Position numbers and translations under genes: made by a program. The notes under the pieces are model-generated. The model ran no database searches and was not told the origin of the DNA. It saw only the letters and a program-made list of their open reading frames with translations. Shown in pieces: positions 36,246 through 44,846 of a stretch of DNA of 64,000 nucleotides. This DNA comes from Modestobacter sp. VKM Ac-2985 (GTDB lineage Bacteria > Actinomycetota > Actinomycetes > Mycobacteriales > Geodermatophilaceae): contig NZ_JAPVBI010000004.1 of assembly GCF_026967925.1 (NCBI RefSeq), forward strand, positions 38,483-102,482. The letters run 5' to 3'. Each line of letters begins with the position of its first letter. The stretch's first letter is position 1.

Positions 36246-38879
36246 TCAGTCGCCGGTCGCGGCGGCCGCGGTGCTGTGCACCACGACGTAGGGCTGATCG
36301 GACAGCGACGCACCGAGCCCCGGGACCAGCACCGGGTGCTCACCGTCGGTCTGCACCTCGGCGAAGAAGAGCAGGGGGAACGGCGCCGTCGTGTAGTCGG
36401 CGGGGACGGCGGCCTCGAAGTGCTCGCCGACGCGGCTCATCTCGACCGACTGCACCTCCTCGGCCTGGTTCAGGTGCCGGTAGCGCAGGACGGCGCCGGA
36501 CACCGGCGCGTCGACGACGAGCCGGACGGCGAACGCGTCGCCGTGGGTGTACCGCTCCGCGGTCTCGAACCGGCCGGGGACGACCGTGCGGCTCTCCCGC
36601 TGGACGAGGGCGGGGGAGGCGGAGGCGGGCTCCACCGCGCGGGCCCGCTGGAGCTCGATGCGGAGCAGGTAGGCGTCCTCCCGCATCGCCATGAGCCGGT
36701 CCTTCCACGTGCCGCGCTCCATCGCGCCCGACCCGAAGGCCAGGTCGTCCTGGTACACCCCGGCCACGAGGGCCGGGATCTCGCCGTAGGCCTTGTGCGA
36801 CTGCTCGAGCAGGCGCGCGGACTCCTCCAGGTGCGCCACGTCCCTCGTCCGGGCGAACAGGGCGTACGCCACGGCGGCACGGAACTTGCTGGCGAAGAAG
36901 CGTGCGAGCTGGACGAGCACCCGCAGGTCGATCAGCGTCCGCTGGGTCTGCGGGTCCGCGGGATCGGCGACCTCGACAGCGCGGTCGGTCGCGGCGCTCC
37001 CCTCCGCGGCCATCGTCTCCAGCCACGCCGCGACCTCCAGCGGCGTGTACCGCGCGTCGAGCGACCCACGCAGCGCGTCGTCGCAGTACTGGGCGACGGA
37101 GTAGAAGAGCGTGGGGTCGAACGGGCTGACCCCTTCCCAGGTCCGCGGCTCCGGGGTGTCGTACACGTAGTGCGTCATCTGCCGCCAGAAGGACACCGCG
37201 AGGTCGGTGTACATCTCCGGCCAGTAGTGGTTGTTCGCGACGCTGACGCCGTGGACGACGGTCACCAGGGGCAGCGCCCGGCTGAGCTGGGCGAGGGCCT
37301 CCTCGAGGTCGGCCGCCGCGGCGCCGTAGTCGTCCCTGAGGAAGCGGCGCCACACCTCGGGGTCGGTGCTGGGGTCGTACATCAGCCGTCCCCAGAGCAG
37401 GTAGTTGTACCGGTACTTGCGCCAGTCGTGGACGCCCAGCCGGAGGTCGTCGCGGACGTAGGGGTCGCGTCGGCCGGGTTCGCCGGTCCCTCGTCTGCCC
37501 TTGAAGGTGAGCGGCTCGCAGAAGTCGACGCCGCGCGAGCCGCCGATCGTCGCCAGCCGCCCGAAGCCGGCCGCCATCGCGGGGTCGCCCCACAGCAGCA
37601 GCTTCTGCGTGCCCGGCCACATGCGGAACATGAAGTCGATGGGGCGGTCCTCGGCGAGGAAGTCGGCGTACCCGTAGCGGGTGAAGCGCCGCTCGACGTC
37701 GGTGACGCCGGTCATCTTCCGGTTCATGCCGGGCCAGGCGAACGGCGTGAGCTCCTGAGGCCGGATGGACGTCTGGTGGTACGGCAGCCCCAGGTGCTCG
37801 GCCCAGTACTTGGCGGAGATGACCGGCTTGATGTTCGGCTTGACGATGCTGTCCCGCAGCGCCTGGTCGACCCCCTTGGAGTGCATGTCCACCTCGATCG
37901 GCCGACCCACGTCGGAGACGGCCTGGAACACGACGTCCCAGAACAGCTCGTGTCCCTCCTCGTGGATGCCGCCCTCGTGGTGGACCCGGAAGGTCACCCC
38001 GTCGATCTCCGGGATCCGCTCGAGCAGCAGGCCGAGCGCGGCCGCGGAGTACTGGGCGTGCGTCTCCGGCCCGACCCCCAGGATCGGGTACCACTGCGGG
38101 GAGTCGTAGCCGTAGTCGTAGGCGTGGTTCCACAGCCCGAGCTGGAAGGTCATGCCGCGGCGCTTCGTCTCCTGGGCGATGTACGCCAGTGCGTCGAAGT
38201 TGCGGTCCCGCTCCGCGTCGGTCACCCCCTGCGCGCGCACGGTGTGGCCCGGGACGTCGAGCAGGAAGGGGTAGGGGAAGCAGAGGTAGTTGTCGGTGGC
38301 GGTGCGGCTCTCGAAGCCGGTGCCGTAGTTGTACTGCATCCCGAAGGCCAGGTGGAACCGGTTGAACCGCTGCTGCGCCAGGTGGTCCAGGTAGTCGGTC
38401 CAGAAGGCCCGGTCGTGGAACCACGGGGAGTCCTCGTGCACGCTGGAGAACGCCCGCACGATGCCGCGGACCGGGACGTGCGGACGCTGGACCTCCGACT
38501 CCCCGACCTCGAACGAGGCCACGCCGCCCGCGGCCAGCCGCTCGGCGACCTCGGTGAGGGCGTAGGCGAACCCGCGGTCGTCGGTCGCGGCGATGGACAG
38601 CCGGCGACCGTCGCCGGCGGACGCCTCCACCGACATCGCGTAGGACTCGGCCTCGTCGGGGCAGGCCGGGCCGCCGGTGCGCCGGAGGTCGTCCGGGTTC
38701 CCCAGCGTGACCGCGAGATCGCTCGCGGCGTCCTCGTCCGCGGGGTTCGCCGTGCCGACCTGCAGGCTGATCGACCGGGCATCGGCGGCCTCGCGGAGCT
38801 TGCTCAGCGCCCAGTCGATGGCCGGTCGCTCGGCGAGCCCCGGTGGGGCGGACACCAGGATGGACGTCGGGTGGGGCAT
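36246..38879 (-). CDS. large uncharacterised glycoside hydrolase-like protein (GH20/GH67-like architecture)
   Basis: The 877-residue protein has no signal peptide. Residues about 1-115 resemble the alpha/beta accessory domain before GH20 and GH67 barrels (YAMSVEAS...AATDDRGFAYALTEVAERL). A barrel follows, with VRGIVRAFSSVHEDSPWFHD, NRFHLAFGMQYNYG, LGLWNHAYDYG and RVHHEGGIHEEGHELFW; Glu302, Glu307 and Glu308 there are candidate catalytic acids. A helical region and a beta-rich C-terminus (RYRHLNQAEEVQSVEM) complete it. It is much longer than GH67 and lacks motifs I could assign to a numbered family. GGAGAGG precedes the ATG. It is divergent from a binding lipoprotein gene, with two regulon operators between. 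An alpha-glucuronidase-type activity is plausible but unproven. Confidence 0.7.
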   Translation of the reverse strand: MPHPTSILVSAPPGLAERPAIDWALSKLREAADARSISLQVGTANPADEDAASDLAVTLGNPDDLRRTGGPACPDEAESYAMSVEASAGDGRRLSIAATDDRGFAYALTEVAERLAAGGVASFEVGESEVQRPHVPVRGIVRAFSSVHEDSPWFHDRAFWTDYLDHLAQQRFNRFHLAFGMQYNYGTGFESRTATDNYLCFPYPFLLDVPGHTVRAQGVTDAERDRNFDALAYIAQETKRRGMTFQLGLWNHAYDYGYDSPQWYPILGVGPETHAQYSAAALGLLLERIPEIDGVTFRVHHEGGIHEEGHELFWDVVFQAVSDVGRPIEVDMHSKGVDQALRDSIVKPNIKPVISAKYWAEHLGLPYHQTSIRPQELTPFAWPGMNRKMTGVTDVERRFTRYGYADFLAEDRPIDFMFRMWPGTQKLLLWGDPAMAAGFGRLATIGGSRGVDFCEPLTFKGRRGTGEPGRRDPYVRDDLRLGVHDWRKYRYNYLLWGRLMYDPSTDPEVWRRFLRDDYGAAAADLEEALAQLSRALPLVTVVHGVSVANNHYWPEMYTDLAVSFWRQMTHYVYDTPEPRTWEGVSPFDPTLFYSVAQYCDDALRGSLDARYTPLEVAAWLETMAAEGSAATDRAVEVADPADPQTQRTLIDLRVLVQLARFFASKFRAAVAYALFARTRDVAHLEESARLLEQSHKAYGEIPALVAGVYQDDLAFGSGAMERGTWKDRLMAMREDAYLLRIELQRARAVEPASASPALVQRESRTVVPGRFETAERYTHGDAFAVRLVVDAPVSGAVLRYRHLNQAEEVQSVEMSRVGEHFEAAVPADYTTAPFPLLFFAEVQTDGEHPVLVPGLGASLSDQPYVVVHSTAAAATGD

Positions 38880-39024
38880 GGGGGGACACCTCTCCGTGCT
38901 CGGGGGTCACAGCTGGTCCGCACGGGGCGACGCCGTCGGCGCGTGGAGCTCGTCGCATCGGCACCGGTCACCGGCACTGTGGACAGCGAACCTATGCACG
39001 GTGCGCGAGGCAGGTCAACCTCTC

Positions 39025-39040
39025 TGGCATCCGGTTGCCA
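39025..39040. promoter_or_regulatory. regulon operator upstream of the glycosidase-like gene
   Basis: TGGCATCCGGTTGCCA matches TGGCAACCGGTTGCCA at 15 of 16, with only the central-left A changed to T. It lies 146 bases upstream of the minus-strand gene. Confidence 0.75.
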
Positions 39041-39148
39041 AAGGTTCGGGTGTGTCGATCGGGGCCCGCGCACCGCGCTGGCTGCCCTTTGCGCCCTGCC
39101 ACTGGACGTGACCGCGCTGTGATCTGGACTACAGGTGGTGACAACAAG

Positions 39149-39164
39149 TGGCAATCGGTTCTCC
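39149..39164. promoter_or_regulatory. regulon operator upstream of binding lipoprotein 2
   Basis: TGGCAATCGGTTCTCC matches the palindrome at 12 of 16, with the left half well kept. It lies 131 bases before the lipoprotein start. Confidence 0.5.
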
Positions 39165-39294
39165 GTGAGCTGCGCCACTGCTTGGTTGAGGTCAGCCAGA
39201 GGGCTCCGGTGTGCGGATGCAGATCCGTGGCACCGCGGGTCCTCCCGCGTCCGGCACGTCCGCGCCGGTAGGTGCGCATCACAAGGGAGTGACC

Positions 39295-40857
39295 ATGCTC
39301 GCCCAGTTCACCCGTCCGCGGCCCGTGCCGCGGCGTCTCGTTGCGGCCCTCGGGGCCACGGCCCTCCTCTCGACGGCCGCCTGCTCGGGCGGGTCGGAGT
39401 CGTCCGGCGAGGGAGGGGGCTCGTCCGGTGCCGGTGACGCGACCCTCGCGCTGCCGATCCAGGCGCAGCCCAACTCGCTGGACCCGGCACAGCTGCAGGA
39501 GGGCCAGCAGGCGTTCGTCTGGACTGCGCTCTTCGACTCGTTGTTCGTCCTGGACGAGAACGGCGAACCGCAGCCGTACGCAGCCGAGAGCTACGAGTAC
39601 TCCGAGGACCTGCAGACGCTCACGCTCACGCTGCGCGAGGGCATGACGTTCAGCAACGGCGACCCGGTGACCGCCGAGGACGTGGCGGCCACCCTCGAAC
39701 GCACGCGCACCACGCCCGGGCCGCAGCAGCCCAAGCTCGCCAGCGTGGAGTCGGTCGAGGCGCCCGACGAGCGCACCGTCGTCCTCGACCTCTCGGCGCC
39801 GGACCCCACCCTGCTGTCCAACCTCGCACTGGCCGCCGGCGTCATCGGGGACGCGGAGACGCTCGACGACGAGTCCACGGCGCTCGACCCGGTCGGCTCG
39901 GGGCCGTACGAGCTCGACACCGAGGCCACGGTGACCGGTGCCACCTACGTGCTCAACCGCCGGGACGACTACTGGAACGTCGAGGACTACCCCTTCGAGA
40001 CCTTCCGGGTGCGGGTGATCCAGGACCAGACGGCGGCGTTCAACGCCCTGCAGTCCGGGGAGATCAACGCCGGTTCGGTGCAGCCGGCCCAGGCCCAGCA
40101 GCTCCAGGGTGCTGACTTCACCATCTCCGAGCTGTCGCCGAACGCCACCGCGAGCCTCAAGATCCTGGACCGGGAGGGCACCGAGGTGCCGGCGCTCGCC
40201 GACGTCCGGGTGCGCCAGGCGATCAACATGGCCTTCGACCGCGAGGGGATCGTCGAGGGGATCCTGCAGGGCAACGGTCAGACCACCGAGACCCTCTTCG
40301 CCCCGGGCACGCCCGGGTACGTCGAGCCGTCCGTGTACGACTACGACCCCGAGGCCGCCCGCGCGCTGCTCGCCGAGGCCGGGTACCCCGACGGGTTCGA
40401 GCTGACCCTGCCCGCCACGGTGGTCTCGACGAACTTCCAGCCGACGGTCTCCCAGGCCCTGGGCGAGATCGGGATCGACGTCACGTGGGAACCGTTGCCC
40501 CCGACGGACACCGGTTCGGCCATCCAGTCCGGGGCGTACCCGGCGGCGTTCTGGATCGAGAGCCTCGACGTGCCGTCGCGGGTGCTGCAGGACCACTACA
40601 GCGAGACGGGTTCGATCAACCCGTTCGACACCGTCACCCCGGAGATCCAGGCGCTGTACGAGGAGATCGCGACCACGGCCGACGTGGACGCGCGCGCCGG
40701 GCTGTACGAGGAGGCCGGCACGGTCGTGGTGGAGCAGGCGCTCGACGCGCCGATCGGTGTCATCGGGACGCGCTGGGCCACCACGGACGGGATCGAGTTC
40801 GTCGGCACCGGTGCCCGGCCGCTCAGCACCATCCGGGCGTTCGACGTCGCCGAGTAG
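39295..40857 (+). CDS. family-5 ABC transporter substrate-binding lipoprotein (2)
   Basis: The 520-residue solute-binding lipoprotein has a signal ending LLSTAAC with Cys30 as anchor, then a Ser/Gly linker. The mature part (LDPAQLQEGQQAFVWTALFDSL, LREGMTFSNGDPV, RVRQAINMAFDREGI) closely parallels the lipoprotein at 27276, so the two are paralogues. It has no permease genes beside it, which suggests it shares the importer at 29162-32840 and widens its range. The ATG at 39295 follows GGGAGTG; the longer open frame upstream would lack a lipoprotein signal at the right place. A stem-loop follows. Confidence 0.9.
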   Translation: MLAQFTRPRPVPRRLVAALGATALLSTAACSGGSESSGEGGGSSGAGDATLALPIQAQPNSLDPAQLQEGQQAFVWTALFDSLFVLDENGEPQPYAAESYEYSEDLQTLTLTLREGMTFSNGDPVTAEDVAATLERTRTTPGPQQPKLASVESVEAPDERTVVLDLSAPDPTLLSNLALAAGVIGDAETLDDESTALDPVGSGPYELDTEATVTGATYVLNRRDDYWNVEDYPFETFRVRVIQDQTAAFNALQSGEINAGSVQPAQAQQLQGADFTISELSPNATASLKILDREGTEVPALADVRVRQAINMAFDREGIVEGILQGNGQTTETLFAPGTPGYVEPSVYDYDPEAARALLAEAGYPDGFELTLPATVVSTNFQPTVSQALGEIGIDVTWEPLPPTDTGSAIQSGAYPAAFWIESLDVPSRVLQDHYSETGSINPFDTVTPEIQALYEEIATTADVDARAGLYEEAGTVVVEQALDAPIGVIGTRWATTDGIEFVGTGARPLSTIRAFDVAE

Positions 40858-40880
40858 GTCCAGCCGTACCCCGCTCGCAC

Positions 40881-40916
40881 ACGGGTCCCGAGTGGCGTCC
40901 GCCGCTCGGGGCCCGT
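40881..40916. terminator. terminator after binding lipoprotein 2
   Basis: Bases 40881-40896 pair with 40901-40916 (14 Watson-Crick pairs and two G-T pairs) around a 4-base loop. It lies between the lipoprotein gene and the convergent TetR gene and may serve both. Confidence 0.65.
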
Positions 40917-40942
40917 GCCCGTGTCGGCGCCGAGCCCGGGGC

Positions 40943-41563
40943 TCAGTCCTCCAGCTCGGGCACGAGGGAGCTGAGGAAGGCCCGGATGACGGTGGGCATG
41001 CTGACCGTCTCGCGGTCGAGCAGCCACTGGGTCTGCGTGCCGCTGACCAGGGACACGGTCATGGTGGCGAGGGTCTCCGGGTCGATGGGGGAGCGCAGTC
41101 GCCCCTGCGTGGCCAGGGTGGCGAAGGCCTGGCGGTAGAAGTCGCGCAGCGCGCGCGAGCGCTCCGCGTAGTAGGGGTGCGCGGGGTGGCGGGGTGACGT
41201 CGCCTCGGCCGACAGCACCACGTGGAGCTCGATGATCCCCGGACGCTGCTCGTTGTCGACGAGCACCGCGAGCATGCCCCGCAGGGCCTCGATCGGGTGG
41301 GTGGCGGGGTCGAGCGCCTGGGCGGAGTGCAGGTACGCGGTGCTCTCGTCCGCGCGCAGCCGGAGGACCGCGGCCAGCAGGTCCTCCTTCCGGCTGTAGT
41401 GGTGCAGCAGGGTCGTGTACCCCAGGTCGGCCCGGCGGGCGACGTCCTTCATCGTCACGCCGTGGAAGCCCGTCTCCGCGAGGGCGTCGACGCACGCCTC
41501 GACGATCCGGTGGCGGATGTCGGCGGACTTGGCGTAGGGCCCGCGGGTGGATGGCGTCGTCAC
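40943..41563 (-). CDS. TetR-family regulator of the GH2 operon
   Basis: A 206-residue TetR repressor. The N-terminal HTH comprises HRIVEACVDALAETGFHGVTMKDVARRAD and LGYTTLLHHYSRKEDLL, with a helical ligand domain after it. The GTG at 41563 was chosen because homology starts there (TTPSTRGPYAKS); the open frame extends 58 codons into the control region of the next gene. It is divergent from the GH2 genes, which lack the LacI-type operator seen elsewhere, so it probably represses them and responds to a glycoside or glucuronide. Confidence 0.85.
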   Translation of the reverse strand: MTTPSTRGPYAKSADIRHRIVEACVDALAETGFHGVTMKDVARRADLGYTTLLHHYSRKEDLLAAVLRLRADESTAYLHSAQALDPATHPIEALRGMLAVLVDNEQRPGIIELHVVLSAEATSPRHPAHPYYAERSRALRDFYRQAFATLATQGRLRSPIDPETLATMTVSLVSGTQTQWLLDRETVSMPTVIRAFLSSLVPELED

Positions 41564-41591
41564 GAGATGTCGTCCCCAAAGTCGTATCGGA

Positions 41592-41604
41592 ATCCAACAT
41601 TGAT
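41592..41604. promoter_or_regulatory. possible TetR operator before the GH2 operon
   Basis: ATCCAACATTGAT is an imperfect palindrome (ATC..A...T.GAT) in an AT-richer patch 29 bases upstream of the TetR start and about 165 bases before the GH2 start. It stands out in GC-rich DNA, but the symmetry is weak. Confidence 0.3.
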
Positions 41605-41766
41605 GGTAGCGTGCGGGCACCACGCCGGGTGTTCCCGAGGCGCAGCGCCCCGCACCCCGAGGACGCTCCCACGACCGCCGGTGCTCCGGGCCTGCGGGCG
41701 TGCCGGAGCCGGGCCTGGCGGGGCCGGCCGGCGGCACGTGCCGCGGCGAGCTGACGGAGGAATGAC

Positions 41767-44700
41767 GTGACCAGCGACCTGACCACCCTGCCGTGGGACC
41801 CGACCGGCTTCTCCGCCCCGGGGCGGTTGCCGATGACCGCCCTGCGCCGGACCGCGGAGGTCCCGCTGGACGGCGACTGGCAGTTCCAGCTGCTGCCCGC
41901 CCCCACCGCCGCGCTCGGCAGCGAGTGGACGACCGTGCGCGTACCCAGCCTGTGGACCATGTCCGAGGACGCCGACCGGCCGCACTACACGAACGTCCCC
42001 ATGCCCTTCGACGAGGTGCCGCCGCAGATCCCGGCGGCCAACCCCACGGGGGTGTACCGGCGGACCGTGGAGCTCACCCCGCTCGAGGGGCGTCGGGTGG
42101 TGCTGCACGTCGGCGCCGCCGAGGGGCTGCTGCGCGTGGCGGTCAACGGCCGGCCGATCGGGTCCAGCAGCGACTCGCACCTGGCGGCGGAGTTCGACGT
42201 CACCGACGCCGTGGTCGCCGGGACCAACACGATCGACCTGGTCGTGGTGAAGTGGTCGGCGGTCAGCTACCTGGAGGACCAGGACCACTGGTGGCAGTCC
42301 GGGCTGGCCCGCTCGGTGTTCCTCTACACCGTCCCCGAGGTCCGGCTGGCCGACGTCGTCGCGGTCGCCGACTACGACGCGGCGACCGGTCGCGGCTCGC
42401 TGCAGCTCACCGTGGAGACCGACGGGCTGGCCCACCTCCGCGACAACGACTTCTCGGTGGAGCTGACCGTGTTCGGCCGCACCGAGACGCTGCCGGTCTC
42501 CCCGCGGATGACGGCGCCCACCCTGCCCAAGGCCGGCCGGGAGCGCACCAGCCGCCCCGCGCCCCGGCTGCCGGCCGACTTCATGGACATGGTCAGCCTG
42601 ACCGCGGCGCAGGCGCCGATCCCGCCGGAGCTGCGGGCCATCCCCGGCATGCTGGGGCAGGGCATGAAGCTCACCGCGGCGCCGGCTGGCCGGGCGGTGT
42701 TCTCCCTCGCCGAGCTCGAGGTGGAGCCGTGGTCGGCCGAGCGGCCGCAGCTCACCGACGTCGCCGTCCGACTGCTGGCCGCCGACGGCCGGGTCGTCGA
42801 CGAGACGCAGCTGCGGGTCGGGTTCCGGCGGGTGGGGATCGTCGAGCGTGACCTGCTCGTCAACGGCCGCCGCATCCTCGTCCAGGGCGTCAACCGGCAC
42901 GACGTGCACCCGCGCACCGGCCGGGTGATCACCCGGGAGGACATGCTGGCCGAGCTGTCGCTGCTCAAGCGGTGCAACGTGAACGCGATCCGCACCGCGC
43001 ACTACCCGAACGACCCGGTGTTCCTCGACCTCTGCGACGAGATCGGCTTCTACGTGGTCGACGAGGCCGACGTGGAGGGGCACGCGTTCGCCTCGACGAT
43101 CCCCGACGACCCGCGGTACCTGACCCCGATCGTGGAGCGCATCACGCGGATGGTGCTCCGCGACCGGAACCACGCCTGCGTGATCGCCTGGTCGCTGGGC
43201 AACGAGACCGGGTACGGGGCCGCGCACGACGCCGCCGCCGCGTGGATCCGGCGCTTCGACCCGACCCGCGTCGTGCACTACGAGGCCGCGGTGGCCACCG
43301 ACTGGTACGGCGGCCACGCCGCCACCGACGTCGTCGCCCCGATGTACCCCTCGTTCGACGCGCTGGCGGCGTACTCCGCCGACTCCCGGGCCGACCGGCC
43401 GCTGATCACCTGCGAGTACGCCTACTCGCAGGGCAACTCGACCGGTGGCCTGGCGGAGTACTGGCAGCTGTTCGAGACCCTGCCGGGGCTCCAGGGCGGC
43501 TTCCTGTGGGGCTTCAAGGACCAGGCGCTGGACCCGGACGGCGACGGCCGGTACCGCTACGGCGGCGACTTCGGCGACGAGCCGAACAACGGGCCCACCC
43601 TGCTGTACGGCATCGCGTTCGCCGACCTCACGCCGAAGCCGGCCCTGCTCGAGCTGCGCGGGATCTTCGCCCCCGTGCGGATCGTCTCCGGCCCCGCGGA
43701 GGTCGTGGCCGGCCGGCTGCGGCTGCGCAACCGGCAGACCTTCGCCGACCTGGGCGGCTACGACCTCACGCTGCGGATCGAGACCCGGACCGGGCCCGTG
43801 GGCGAGGTCGCCCTGCCTTCCCTGGAGGTCCCGGCCGGCGCCGAGGTCGACGTGCCGCTGCCCACCTCGATCCGGGAGCTGCTCACCTCGGCGACCCCGC
43901 TCGCCCTCACGCTGAGCGTCGCGACGCGGGAGGACGCCGGCTGGGCGCCGGCGGGGACGGTCCTGGCCGAGCACCAGGTGGTCCTGCCCCGCCACCCGGA
44001 GCCGTGGCCGGCGACCGGGACCACCGCGCTGCCGGTCGACGGCTCCGGGACGCTGCGGCACCCGCTGCTGCGCCGGGCCCCGCAGCTGTCCCTGTGGCGG
44101 GCACTGACCGACAACGACGGGTCGTTCAGCCTGGACCAGCGCTTCGTCCGCAGCGGCTTCTTCCGGCTGACCGCGCAGGAGGTCACCACCGAGGAGGCCG
44201 CAGCCGGCCTGGTGGTGCTGACCAGGTACGCCGCCGCCTGGGGGGACGAGGTCGTCCACCGCCGCACGATCCGCGGGCTGGGGGAGGGCGACGTCCTCCT
44301 CTCCGAGCAGGTGACGCTGCCCGAGGGGACCACCGACGGTCTCCGGGTCGGGATGGAGTTCGAGCTCGGCGATGGCTTCTCCCACGCCGAGTGGGTCGGC
44401 CTCGGGCCGTGGGAGAACTACCCGGACCGCGCCTCCTCCGCGCTGCTCGGCGCGTGGTCGAGCCCGATCGACGACCTCGCGGTGCCCTACGTCCTCCCGC
44501 AGGAGAACGGCACCCGGGGCGGGGTCACCGAGCTGCGGCTGTCCGGCCCGGCCGGTGAGGTCCGGGCCACCTCGACGACCCCGCTGCACATGAACGTCAG
44601 CCGGTACACCGTCGACCAGCTCGAGGACGCCGCGCACTGGTGGGAGCTGCCCGCGAGCGCGACCACGGTGGTCCACCTCGACGTCGCCCACCGCGGCGTG

Positions 44701-44799
44701 GGCACCGCGCTGCTCGGCCCGGACACCCGCAAGCCGTACCGGCTGTCGGCTCGTGAGCACGCCTGGGAGTGGCGGCTCACGCTCTCCGGCCCCCGCTGA
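41767..44799 (+). CDS. GH2 beta-galactosidase (LacZ-type, large)
   Basis: The 1010-residue protein has the five-domain LacZ layout: jelly-roll (LDGDWQFQLLPAP...PTGVYRRTVEL), Ig-like domains, TIM barrel, a further Ig-like domain and a C-terminal beta-galactosidase small-chain domain (LGPWENYPDR...LPQENGTRGGV). The acid/base is Glu480 in SLGNETG and the nucleophile Glu550 in TCEYAYSQGN. The ring NRHDVHPRTGR and HYPNDPVFLDLCDE motifs fit the family. A GTG start follows GGAGG. It precedes the beta-glucuronidase gene by 47 bases. True substrate could be another beta-glycoside; some relatives act on plant or glycan galactosides. Confidence 0.92.
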   Translation: MTSDLTTLPWDPTGFSAPGRLPMTALRRTAEVPLDGDWQFQLLPAPTAALGSEWTTVRVPSLWTMSEDADRPHYTNVPMPFDEVPPQIPAANPTGVYRRTVELTPLEGRRVVLHVGAAEGLLRVAVNGRPIGSSSDSHLAAEFDVTDAVVAGTNTIDLVVVKWSAVSYLEDQDHWWQSGLARSVFLYTVPEVRLADVVAVADYDAATGRGSLQLTVETDGLAHLRDNDFSVELTVFGRTETLPVSPRMTAPTLPKAGRERTSRPAPRLPADFMDMVSLTAAQAPIPPELRAIPGMLGQGMKLTAAPAGRAVFSLAELEVEPWSAERPQLTDVAVRLLAADGRVVDETQLRVGFRRVGIVERDLLVNGRRILVQGVNRHDVHPRTGRVITREDMLAELSLLKRCNVNAIRTAHYPNDPVFLDLCDEIGFYVVDEADVEGHAFASTIPDDPRYLTPIVERITRMVLRDRNHACVIAWSLGNETGYGAAHDAAAAWIRRFDPTRVVHYEAAVATDWYGGHAATDVVAPMYPSFDALAAYSADSRADRPLITCEYAYSQGNSTGGLAEYWQLFETLPGLQGGFLWGFKDQALDPDGDGRYRYGGDFGDEPNNGPTLLYGIAFADLTPKPALLELRGIFAPVRIVSGPAEVVAGRLRLRNRQTFADLGGYDLTLRIETRTGPVGEVALPSLEVPAGAEVDVPLPTSIRELLTSATPLALTLSVATREDAGWAPAGTVLAEHQVVLPRHPEPWPATGTTALPVDGSGTLRHPLLRRAPQLSLWRALTDNDGSFSLDQRFVRSGFFRLTAQEVTTEEAAAGLVVLTRYAAAWGDEVVHRRTIRGLGEGDVLLSEQVTLPEGTTDGLRVGMEFELGDGFSHAEWVGLGPWENYPDRASSALLGAWSSPIDDLAVPYVLPQENGTRGGVTELRLSGPAGEVRATSTTPLHMNVSRYTVDQLEDAAHWWELPASATTVVHLDVAHRGVGTALLGPDTRKPYRLSAREHAWEWRLTLSGPR

Positions 44800-44846
44800 A
44801 GCACCCGGCGCCGGGTTCCCGGCGCCGCCGAACCAGGAGGAGATCG

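Larger units (their letters stand above)
38880..39294. other. divergent control region with two operators
   Basis: These 415 bases separate the glycosidase-like gene from binding lipoprotein 2. No gene is seen. Two regulon operators (39025-39040 and 39149-39164) lie 124 bases apart, one nearer each gene, a spacing that could allow independent control or DNA looping. Confidence 0.6.

Noticed and set aside
36246..38879. Direct naming as GH67 alpha-glucuronidase
   Set aside because: The length (877 residues) and motifs do not fit GH67 closely enough; only the domain order and the context suggest a uronidase.
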